Shown piece after piece: positions 11,672 to 21,922 of a stretch of 64,000 nucleotides of DNA (its first letter is position 1; every line of letters begins with the position of its first letter). A program made the position numbers and the translations under genes. The notes beneath the pieces are model-generated. The model did not search any database, was not told where the DNA came from, and saw only the letters and a program-made list of their open reading frames with translations. The DNA is from Cyanoderma ruficeps (taxonomy: Eukaryota; Chordata; Aves; Passeriformes; Timaliidae): positions 174,263 to 238,262 of the forward strand of contig VZDJ01000868.1 of the NCBI GenBank assembly GCA_008694505.1, read 5' to 3'.

Positions 11672-14042
11672 TCCAACTTCGAGGAGGCTGGATTGCCCAA
11701 GGATATGTCCCTCTCTTGTCACTATTTTTGTAAAAGTCTCCCTTTTAGAATTACTTTTTATAGTAAAAACAGAGATAGAACAATTGAACAGTCTGGGCTT
11801 TAATCATAATGGTTTTCTGTTTAGACAAATCAGCTGTCATATGTGCATTTCATGTTACTTTTTCATTTTCTGCCTTGTTTTTTTTATTTATCAGTACTGC
11901 ATGATGATCTCAGAAGGGTAGCGTTCGGAGGGTGAAGAGATTTCAGTTTCTTGGATGAAAGATCCTATGTAGTCATAAAGGATTGTATTTACCAGTTCAA
12001 GTCTACAGTTAGGCAGGAAAAAACTTTATTTAAACTTTTGCTTGTGCAGTTTCATAAACCTATTGTAAACTCTACCTTTAATGGGAGCTTCTTCACCATT
12101 GATTTTATCTGAATTTGATCAAATCCAAAGTGGTGAGTAAGCTATGAACACCTATGTTTTCATTCTTTTCCAAGTTGCATCTTAGTTTTCCAAATTTATG
12201 TGATCTGAAAACTGAAGATGTAATTCTCAAAGTAAAAGGACTTTGACCTCCCATGTGGTCTGGAAGCTGTGTAAACTGTGCAATATTTCAGCCTATTTGC
12301 AAAGCATTTAGAAAAATATTCAGAACTTCAGTAAAATTTCTTTTTATGACCTGCTCTCTGTCTTCATCTCAACCTTAGTTCTCAAATTCTCAGCTCATGC
12401 AGTAAGTCCTGCTGTCCTTAGTTCCCTCTGTCCAAATTGCTGCTCACAGCAATGGTCCTGCTTGCAGAAGGGCTGAGGGACAGTGTCAAAGCCATTAGAG
12501 GGGTCTGGTTTGCAATGACATTTTTATGTTTGCAATGACATTTTTACTGTGGCACTTCATGACAGTGAGTCACATTGCTTGGGCTCTCCAGATGTGTGCA
12601 GATGTGTATTTTGCATTCTTGCACATATTTTATGGCAATTTAACTGGGTTGTAGTAAGTTAGGCAGTGAGATTGTTGTCGTTGCTTAGGTGATAGGCTGT
12701 ATCTCTCAGCAAACCCCAGTACTTCAGGAAGCATAGATTGCTTCCCCTTGACTGAGGTTCTAGAACTGGGGAAAAAAGAATAACAATGCTCAAGTACTGG
12801 TTTAGGTCAGTGCAATGAACTTTAATTTTCTGTTCTAATCCAGGAGAGGGAGCTAACTTTCTAGCCATCACATCTGGCACACTGTGCTGCTGCAGTTTTT
12901 TTCACAGCTGATATCCCATGTCTAAATGATTATTCACATATGCTGTCCCTGAAGGAGAGTCATCTTGGGAGTGCAAAACCACCCTCTCAAAACATTGGTT
13001 AGCCCTGCTCAGTGCAGTAAATATAATTGCATGACATATTCTTGACAGGGGAGTATTTATTGTTAATGTATTTTACTATAATTTAAACACTGTTGCACAT
13101 TGTTTGCTCTCTTCTCCCACTCTTCTGCCTTTTGCCTATTAAGGAATATTAAGAGGATCTAATTTCATAGTTTTTTCTCTGCAGCAAATGTTGCTCTCTG
13201 TGGCACTGTGGGAGGGCAGGGCAGCAAACCCTCATCAGCACTGCAAGCAGGTGTGTTTGCAAGCTCCTGTGCTTGTAGCCTGCTGCCAGCTTGGTTGATG
13301 TCCCAAGGACAGAATGAGTCGTGCATGAAGCAAGCAGCAATCACACCAATCCCTTCCAGTGAAGGAAGCTGGGAAGCAGCTTATGGAGCCCAGCTAAAGG
13401 AGCACGTCCGTGCCACTGGGCCCCCCTGCCCTGCACCTCTGCACAAACTCCTGCCTGAAAAGCTGCTGTCTTGGTCAGCTGTAACTGCAGCACACAGGCT
13501 GGGCTGACACAGGGCAAAAACAACTCCTGTTTGTTGAAACAAGTTAATGAGTTAGAGATGAGCGCAAAAGAAAGAAGGGAGACAGGCCTGGGTGTTTTAT
13601 GGGTCCACAGAGGGGAAATGTGCAGAACAATTGTGCAGAACATCTGCCTATGGGCTGTCCTGGGGAATCGTTGATCCCAGGCATGAGCCTGTGCTTGTGC
13701 ACCTCCCACAGCCACGTGTCCCCAAAACATGGGAATGCAGGAGGCTGCCCTTGCTGTTGGGTGCATTGGGACACTCTGCTGGGTGCTGGCCCAGGTACCC
13801 CAGTTCCTTCCTGGGCAAGGAATACCTGCTGAGACAGAAATCCCATGGTTGTCTTTCTCTCTCTTCCCTTCTCCCTCCTTGCTCTCCTTTTTCTTCCCAT
13901 TTCCTGTCTCTCACACACAAGTTTTAAGCTGTAATTTTTAAACAGACAACTTTGAAAATACAGACGACTTTGAAAATCCACTCTTCACTTAATAGAAAAG
14001 TTCAGACACTAGAAAGAAAATCGAAAGAAAAATCAAAGCACT
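11672..14042. other. Non-coding stretch with a GC-richer block
   Basis: No gene found. 13195-13850 is clearly richer in G and C than its surroundings and contains overlapping open frames on both strands (the longest 141 and 145 codons, minus strand). Because several frames are open at once and none shows a domain, I attribute them to base composition. CpG density is modest, so this is not a classic CpG-island promoter. A direct tandem duplication lies at 12509-12545. Confidence 0.5.
12509..12545. repeat. Two-copy 20-bp tandem duplication
   Basis: The unit TTTGCAATGACATTTTTATG is followed directly by a second copy that matches up to its last few bases. The near identity suggests a recent local slippage or duplication event. 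Confidence 0.9.
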
Positions 14043-14098
14043 GGGGGGTTTTTTGGTGGGTTTTTTGTTTGTTTTTGTTTGTTTGTTTTTGGTTTTTT
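14043..14098 (+). repeat. G/T-rich low-complexity tract
   Basis: A plus-strand run of G-tracts and T-tracts (GGGGGG, T6, GGTGGG, T6, then GTTT-type units). It is similar in style to 10888-10961. The G-runs are too few and too unevenly spaced for a strong quadruplex. Confidence 0.85.
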
Positions 14099-14115
14099 AA
14101 TTTATTTTTTTATTT

Positions 14116-14130
14116 TGTGTGTGTGTGTGT
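14116..14130. repeat. Short (GT)n dinucleotide run
   Basis: Seven to eight GT units follow a T/A-rich run immediately downstream of the G/T tract. Confidence 0.85.
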
Positions 14131-14147
14131 CTGGATTACTTGATGAG

Positions 14148-14179
14148 TTTTATAACTTTGTGATTTTATAACTTTGTGA
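14148..14179. repeat. Two-copy perfect 16-bp tandem duplication
   Basis: The 16-bp unit TTTTATAACTTTGTGA occurs twice head to tail without a mismatch (14148-14163 and 14164-14179). It has no evident function. Confidence 0.95.
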
Positions 14180-15981
14180 TTTTGGGTGCCTGAGGTTGGA
14201 GAAATGTTGAACTGGGAAGAGTAGCCCTGAAACACTCTGTTCTCTGCACAGAGGCCAGCATCTCTGAAGGCATAAGCAACTGAGTGCAGAGCAGATGGAA
14301 TCATTTTTCTGTGTTAGTTATTTTAATACAAAGGAACAGGGGGAAATTAATATGGAAAATAATAAATTTACCACATATTTAAATTGAACAGAACATGACA
14401 GTTCCAGGGAAAGGGAAAGAACTTTTTAAGCCTTTGAACATTTTTCATGTTTGTTTCACAATAGCCTGATGTTAGTAAACAAGTAAAACCAAAGACAAGA
14501 GAAATTCTCCATGTCATGTTATCTAGCAACAAATTTTGATCCAGTTAATGAGAAATAACACTTAAGAAAATAGATAAAAGTAAGCAAGTTTCTCAACTAG
14601 GGACTTGAATATAGCAGTGCTGTATATTGGCACAGATATATGCATAAATTACATTAATTATGTAAACTTGAGCTATTTATGATGGGAAAATAAAAAGGAG
14701 AACCATCAGTGGTGTCCACATCTTGAAATGATCTAACTTGTGACAGTAGTCAGTTTGAAAACACATCCCATGTCACTGGAAAATACTCAGTAATGCTGTA
14801 ATAGTCCTCCTGAAAAGTGTAGCCATGAAGACTGGCCTGGGATGTAATTGCAGCAGTTTATTGAGCTAAGTAGACCATTTTTTCTATTATCCATGAAGCT
14901 TGAGCATTTTTTAAAAAAAATATTTATTTGGAATTAATGAATAGGATGTGCAAGTGTATTTCAACCTTGAGAACTATCTGCCATGGTTATTTAGGATTCA
15001 CTGTTCACATTCTGTAATTAGCTAAATAAGTCATGTGGGTTTGTTTAGCTGCAATTGGATTTCTCCCATATTTATGGTTTTCAAGAAAGCTGGACATATA
15101 CTGAAGTGAATTTTGCCTGGGTGATCATGCAAATTTCAGAGTAACACATATTTAAATTAGAAGAGCAGAATAAAGAAACCAGCCTCTCATGTTTGCTGCT
15201 GTGACTTCTTGTGTACAACTATAGATAGAGGATGTTCACTGACCACCAATGCAGGTGTCCTTTGTGGTACAAATCAGAACAATTCCTTCTTCGGTTAGAA
15301 CGCCACAATTTGCAAATATTTTATCACTTACATCTGTTTCATGAAGCCAACATTATTACCCAGTTAATTGTTTGTCATGTTATGTTGAAGTTTGCTACAG
15401 ACCTCCTTTGCTGTGGAGCTTTTTCTCCAAGTGATGAATAGTAACAAAAACTGTTTATTGTTGGAGCGTAGCTGTCAGAACTGTGGAATGCTGGCAATGC
15501 ATGACCACCAGGCCATTGCATGTCACAGTGACTGCCTTGAGTGGGGCAGCACAGCCTGGCCCAGGTTTGTGAGTATCACTGCCCGAGTGCTCTGCCCACT
15601 ACAGCACAGCCATGAGGCTAAATGGGCATTTTCTCAACCATTCACCATCACATAACTGGCCCTTTAAATTAGGCAACAGGATTCCAGACACCAGTTATGG
15701 CAAAAATGCACAATGTTCATCTCCATTATCTCTGTTATTTAAGGCTTTCAGAAAACCACTAACCTTCACTCCTACACTCAAACAAGCACACACTAGCACA
15801 CAGAGTTAAGCCAACTTCTTAACTCCCAGTCATTAAGGATGTCAAAACATTCTGATATATGATGTAAACTTATTATGACTGGATTTTGTTTTTATTAATG
15901 TAAGGGCTAGGTTGTGAAGAAGAGAAGATTTTTTAAGCCTCTTACTCCTTAGAGACAATGTGATTTGGTGGTTTAACATTG

Positions 15982-16070
15982 TAACATTTTTAAAGGGCTT
16001 GTTAAACCCTAATCGAGCACATTAAGCACTAACATTTTTAAAGTGCATAATAAGACCTAAACATTTTAAT
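15982..16070. repeat. Imperfect ~48-bp tandem duplication
   Basis: The motif TAACATTTTTAAAG recurs about 48 bases apart (15982 and 16030). Each copy is followed by a related A/T-rich sequence that includes a CCTAA/ACCTAA motif. The copies have diverged, so the duplication is older than those at 12.5 and 14.15 kb. Confidence 0.55.
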
Positions 16071-16521
16071 AGCATATAAACCTGTAATATAAACCCAAAA
16101 CAGTCACAGTGTTGTCTTTTTCCTTGTGTTTTTCCTATAACAAGTTCTAGCGAGTAACTTTTAACAATGATTAGAAGGTTGATAATTCCTTGATGTTCTT
16201 CCTCTTGAAAAAAGGAAACAAAAAAAAAAACCCCAAAAAAAGCTCAGGAAATTTCTGTGTGGGAAAATTTTATTTGGAGTGAAATTTTAAAATTAATGCA
16301 AGGAAAAATTTGCTGTAAGAGTTGACACAGCTAAATGTTAACAAATAAAGTATATTGCTAGAGAAAAGGTTTGGTTCCAGTAAAACAATGTTTTGTGCTG
16401 GGAAAATGTTTTTACTTGAGAAGTTTTACTCAGATCTGATAATTTTGGAGTTTTTTGCCAATGAGGACTGTGGAATGGGCTCTTGCCAGTGGAAAAAGTT
16501 CACAGAATATCTGTGGGGGTA

Positions 16522-16557
16522 TTATTTATTTATTTATTTAGTTAGTTANTAGTTAGT
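16522..16557. repeat. (TTTA)n/(GTTA)n repeat containing an undetermined base
   Basis: TTTA units pass into GTTA units, with an N at 16549. The unresolved base sits in the repeat and probably reflects ambiguous read support for its length or sequence. Confidence 0.85.
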
Positions 16558-17632
16558 TTTCAGCATAATCCACTGCATGGGATTCTAGAAAAGAGGTAGG
16601 AGTTCATTGATACTGTGGCCCAGCAATTTCCTTTAATAAAAATTTTTAGAAAAGGAAAATACAATATAGCCTGTGAGTGTCTCTTCCTATTTGGTTTGAA
16701 ACCTCTTGATGAGTGATTCCAGGCTCACCTTCCCTCCAGGGAGCTGAGCACACCACTTCTGCACTTCCCAACCCCTCCCAGGTTATGGTAAGGCATTCTG
16801 AGCCACCTTTTGGACATTCTGCCTTTGCTGTGGTGTTTGGGAAAAGTTGTGTCTCAGTCATTCCATCTTAGGTTTGATTGCTCCTGCTTTCCTGTAGTGG
16901 CTGTGACCCAAATACCTTCCACAGTGGCGGCAGGAAGAATGCCTTTGGAAAAGGGCTTATAAAATGACTTTGGAGACAGCTGGGTAAAGCTGAGTCAGAG
17001 CTGTCCATGTCACTTGACTGAGTGTGAGCTATAGCTTCCCTTGATGCAGACAATCACAATAATGTGGAAACACACTTGGAGATTTAGTCCATAAGCTGTT
17101 GTATCCATGCAATTACCTCTGCATTGCAAACCTGTTACCATGAGAGGCCAAAGCATCTCAGTTTGGTGGCCTAGAGTGGAATACCTCTTTGAAGGTGTCC
17201 ATTGCTGTGCTGTTGCTGCAGTGCAGCCCTGCCTCCCAAAGGCTGCCTGGATGGGGGTCAGTGAGAAGACTTTGGACAGGTAAAGAGTCCCACAGTAACT
17301 CTGTCTGGAGAACTGGCATATGTTTGTTCTCCATAGAAAATGCATCCTCTCAGAGAGGGCAGCTTCTGGAGTAAAATTTTTTGATCTGAGGAGGGCTGTC
17401 AAGGGGACCTTCAGAGCAAGCACAGGGCTCCATGGTATGTGCACACCAGGGCCTCAACTTCCACGTGGATTTTTCTCCAGCAGGTGGGGAAAAGCTGTGT
17501 GTTGCAAGAGCAGCAAGGGGCTTATCTGTAAGTGAACCATGTTCAGATCAAATTAATTGTGAAAAGAAACTAAGGGAGCATCGTGGATTTTGTCTTGTGT
17601 CTCTGGGCACTGTTACTCTGATGTAAAATGAC

Positions 17633-17662
17633 TTTTTGTTTGCTTGTTTGTTTGTTTATTTG
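17633..17662. repeat. (TTTG)n simple repeat
   Basis: About six TTTG-type units, with one GCTT variant and one TTTA variant. Confidence 0.85.
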
Positions 17663-18783
17663 TCTCATGCATTAGTTGGAAGTAGTTAAAACATAAAAGC
17701 CCATGCTTATTCTGGACTAAGAGTGATTACAGGGAGGAAGAAGTAATTCTGATATAACTACAGCAATGCAATTGTACCTTGTAGGTAGAAGAGCATTTCT
17801 GTGGAGACAAGCTCCAGTCAGAGAAACACAGTCTTAAAACACTGTTGACCACATCCCTAGAAACTACTCTGTGCAGTCTCAGGCCAATGATTCTTTACTT
17901 TTAGTAAATAACTTGAGTCAATAAAAGGACAAGGTTTCATATTTGCATGAAGGTATTCTGGCATCAGCATGACTGATGTCCTGAAAAACATGGGACCTCT
18001 GGGGTGGATGAAGCAGGGCTGAGGATGGGTTGCTATATTGATGCTGTTCTATACATGATCTGGGGAATGATACACAGGATGTTCTTCAGGTCTTTAGCTC
18101 TGTGACAAGCAGAATAGAGGGGGAAAACAGCACAGAACACCTGCCCAGAGAGTTACACCTGAGGTTATGTCTAGGAAAGTCAGGCTCTCCATCCTGTTTC
18201 TCCCCAAAACTTTCCTCAAACCTGTCAGTTTTATCTGTATTTAAAACATAAACTGAAACAGAAACAAAAAAGCAAACAAACAATCCCCCAACACATCTTA
18301 GTCTTTGCCTATGACTTCCTTGTGAGATTCAAATATTGCTGTTTAGAATAATCTGGCTGGAACCTACCAGCCTCATGTTCCCTATAAGGGAAGGTGCAAG
18401 GGAGGCCTTTGGTTGCACACAGTAATCTCTATTCTGCTGATCATGCTGTCCTGCCAGGGGAGAAGGAAGATGAGTTGGTGTGTTGTAAGAGACCCTCTTC
18501 TCCACTGAGTCTTGTTTGGCAGAGGGTCACCTATGTTAGCGGCATCTCTAGAAAATGTCAGATAGGCAATTGACTCAACAAGGATCAGCACTCACTGATG
18601 GCTAAAGGGAACTGATGAGGGAGGGGCATCGTGACTTCCTACGTGCCACTTCTAAAATGTTAAAAAAATCTGCACTGCAGACTCCCCCTCTGTCCTTCCA
18701 ATTTGTTAGTTTTTGCTTTGAAGTAGTGTGAGTGTGCAGCAGTGGATATTATCTTCATTTCTCTGGAGAGGAGCCATGTCATT

Positions 18784-18972
18784 CCAGAGTCACAGAATGG
18801 TTGCAGTAGGAAGGGAACTGTGAAGGTCATCTTGTGCAAACACTCTGCACAAGCAGAGTCACCTAGAAGAGGTTTCCCACCTATGTGTCCAGACATCTTT
18901 TGAATATCTCTCAGGATGGAGATTCCACAACCTCACTGGGCTGCCTGTTGAATTTTATGAAGAATATCTGAG
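18784..18972 (-). mobile_element. CR1 LINE 3'-end fragment
   Basis: On the minus strand this reads as the 3' portion of a bird CR1 retrotransposon. It has the segment around 'GGCAGCCCAGTGAGGTTGTGG', then 'TCTCCATCCTGAGAGATATTC', then the 'TGGACA' region and the terminal 'CCATTCTGTGACTCTGG'. These blocks and their order match the well-known CR1 3' end. The copy is 5'-truncated, which is usual for CR1, and is diverged, with no intact octamer array at its end. It encodes no functional reverse transcriptase. The open frame at 18660-18896 minus is only this repeat read through. Confidence 0.85.
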
Positions 18973-21825
18973 GCTAGCCTGTCTTCTGACAGCAGCTAAG
19001 TGCACAATTCGTTTTTACACCAACAGCCACAGTTCATCTAAATGCTGTGACCTGGTGGCCAGAAGGATGGCATTCTTCATATTGGCATTGACCAGTGCAG
19101 CATTACTACCTGCTGCAGCATTACACTGCTACTCCCTTTTCCTCATGTGAGCATGCTTTTTAAAACACGTGGTTTTTCCCCAATTACCTTTCTATTTTTA
19201 GGGGAAATATCTGACCTATTCTAGGATGGCATTTGTAGACTCATTCTGGAGGTCATCAAATACTTGTAGACCATGTTTGTATGGTGGTAGGACTGCTTTG
19301 GTGACTTTGTACCCGAAACCTTAAAGGATGAAGCATACAGATTCTAGATTCTCTGACAAATAATTTATTTGTTATATTTGTGAACAGCAAGCAATTTACT
19401 TTACTTCATGGTTCCTGAGAAATTGCATTTTTGATGCAGAAGACTTGGGATAGTCTATGCGAAGACAAGTGTATTTATTTCAAAAGTGAGAGATGTGGTT
19501 GCCTGACACAGGGAAAATCTGTTGTGAAAAAGTATTTGGGAGGTTCGGGGGAAAAAAAGCTAAAAAAAGTAGAATATGAAAGATTAAGAGAACCTGTTGC
19601 AAATCCCAGCTGTTTTCTATATGGTGCATGCCACACTGAGATCATAAAATTTCTAAGCTGCTTGAGCAGAGTACCTGGAGCTGTTTCAAAGTCCATAAAA
19701 CTCTTGTGAGAAAATGCTGCAAGTAAACTCTGCAGGAGCTGTGAAATAGCATTACACATGGTGTGTGTTACCTGGATTAACTGTACCCTTGAAGATAAGC
19801 TTACCTTCTCATAGCCCTTCTTATTTCAATAGGAGTATTTGTGGGTGCTAAATGTTCAGTCTGTTTTGACAGGTATTGCTTCTATCTCATTGCATAGTTG
19901 CCTGCAGGTTACAGATGCTGTTTTTATAGAATGCAATGGATATGTCTACCAGAGAAAAAAGTTCACGTGCTCCTCTGCTTGTGCACTGATCTGGCTGGAT
20001 GTGAGTACAAACACAGTGGCACAATACTAAGCCCACGCTTATACACCTGCCTCATTAGCAAGATTTAGTAGCTCAGATTCATGACTGTGCTGAAGTGGCT
20101 TCTAAAGTTCAGGTAATGTTAAGCTAACAAGGACAACCAGCAAAAAATTCTCATGCATGTTGATCTATTAAGACATCTCCTGTGGATCTCAATAGGAGAT
20201 TGGAGTAGCATTACAGAGACAATATTTGGAGGCTTTTTTGTTTAAACATAATTATTTTATTTAAAATATGAGAATGTGTTTCAGGGTATTTAATCAACTT
20301 GACTGCAGGAATTGATGAAAAGGGAAGACATAATTAGAGAAGTTTTACCAGATGTTTGTGAGTTCCAAATTTTGCAAGTACATGTATAATTGCCTGACAG
20401 AAATATCTTCAGGAACCCAGTAGTTTTACTTAGCTTGGCACAGGCTTGAAAACTTGCAGTGGTGGAAATAAAATTGGGATATGATTGCTTTTTAACAACA
20501 TGTATATTTGCAAATTATTAGTACAAATAAAAAATACCCTTGGGTAGTTCTTAAATTTGGCAAATGAATCAAACTTTTACAGGCATCATTTACAGAGATG
20601 AAAGCATGTGGTCCAGGATAAAAAGCAAGGAGACTGTGGCATGATATTAAATGCTGAATCTTACACACTGACTTAGAAGCATATTTCACTAGGTTAAAGG
20701 GCAGGTTTGAGTCTCTTTCTGTAGGCTAAAATATATAAAGCCCTTTAAAGGAGGGTTGATGGTAGAAATGGAAGATCCTGATTTATGTCAATACACATTT
20801 TATAAAACATGAAGAGTTTAGGTGAAGTATGCTTCTTTTCAGGCAGCATATAGAATTGTAACAGCTTTTAAACAGAGTACAAGTTGTCTTTTTTCTTGGA
20901 AAATAAAAGTTGATGTGAAATTGAAAACTCCTTTCAGATGTCTGCTGGGCTGGCAGGGTGTCAAATTGTTTGGCTTGACTGTCTCTCACTCCCTTCGCAT
21001 TGTTTACAGACAATATCCTCAGCTCCAACTGACTGTATTTAAACACCAGCTGATTATGGGCCAGAGGATTTGGAAAAGGGCATCATACTAAAAGAGTGTC
21101 CAGAGATGGGTCAGGAATATACCTTGCTGCAGGCAAATCACAAAGTGCAGTCTTGAGCAAAGGGTGTGGGATAAGAGAGAGAGAAAGGAGGTAGAAAGAA
21201 ACCAAAAATGTTTTTAGACAAGTTCTTTCTGGCATCTGATTACAACTGGGAAAGTGGGTGACTTGCAGCTTTACCTCAGGTTGTATACACTGGTGTGAAA
21301 GGTCTTCTAGACAGAGCATGTTTGCCAAACTCAAGGAGGAGGGGATACTTCCCACAAGGCACTTTCCAGTCAGGGTACATCAAAGCTGCCCTGCCAACAT
21401 GGATCTTAGTTGGATTCAGAACTTTGGTATGCCTGTAAGAGTTTCTTGAGTTCGGTATCAGAGTGGTTTAAACCAAATTTTGCTGAAGTGTGTGCCTGTG
21501 TTAGCCCAGATTTGCCTGCACTGTGTACTGGAACTTGTGTACCTTACAGTGAGACTAAATCATTAAAGGCCATTAGTTCTGCAGTGCCTTTGCCATGATG
21601 TTCTTGGAGGACAGGCAAGTTCTCCTGCAGCTGGACCAGCTGTCTGGAAAGGAGTCCTAAAGCTTCCTGGCCCAACGTTCTGTAAGATAGGACACAGGGA
21701 ACTGTGAAATCCGAAATGTATTTGTATGATTTTGGAGGGGATTTTAGCATCAATGCTAAAAAAGTGTGATGGAGCATGGAAGCTCATGGGAAATTATTGG
21801 CCACTTACAGGTTAAGAGTTATTGG
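18973..21825. other. Non-coding unique stretch
   Basis: No gene found. Sequence to the right of the CR1 fragment (to about 19.3 kb) could still be an older repeat but I cannot name it. Open frames on both strands of 63-94 codons (for example 19431-19759, 20783-21091, 21083-21355) have no recognisable features. Confidence 0.5.
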
Positions 21826-21922
21826 GTTAAATTTGAGGGTTGGACAAGATGATCTCCAGAGGTCCCCTCCAACTGTAACCATTCTGTGATTCTGTGATTC
21901 TGTGATTCTGGGATTCTGTGAT
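21826..21922 (+). mobile_element. CR1 LINE extreme 3' end with octamer tail
   Basis: The plus strand carries the diagnostic bird CR1 3' terminus: 'TTGGACAAGATGATCTCCAG', then 'AGGTCCCCTCCAACTGTAAC', then an array of five ATTCTGTG octamers (21881-21920, the fourth altered to ATTCTGGG). CR1 elements end in such short repeats rather than poly-A. Only about 100 bp is retained, so this is a severely 5'-truncated, non-autonomous copy. The cleaner octamer tail suggests it is younger than the copy at 18.8 kb. Confidence 0.95.

Larger units (their letters stand above)
14180..18783. other. Non-coding unique stretch
   Basis: No gene found. 14885-15180 is AT-rich and dense in homeodomain-like (TAATTA-type) and octamer (ATGCAAAT at 15127-15134) motifs and could be a conserved non-coding element. 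An imperfect tandem lies at 15982-16070, a TTTA/GTTA repeat with an undetermined base at 16522-16557, and a TTTG-type repeat at 17633-17662. The 144-codon minus-strand frame at 17010-17444 has no recognisable domain. Confidence 0.5.

Noticed and set aside
13341..13981. Minus-strand frames of 141 and 145 codons in a GC-richer block
   Set aside because: Several frames on both strands are open together, there is no domain, and no consistent splice structure.
15465..15610. tRNA-like segment on the minus strand (AGTGGGCAGAGCACTC block)
   Set aside because: Only a weak A-box resemblance. No matching B-box or stems, so it is not listed as a repeat or tRNA.
17010..17444. 144-codon minus-strand frame
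   Set aside because: No recognisable motif. Overlapping plus-strand frames are equally open.
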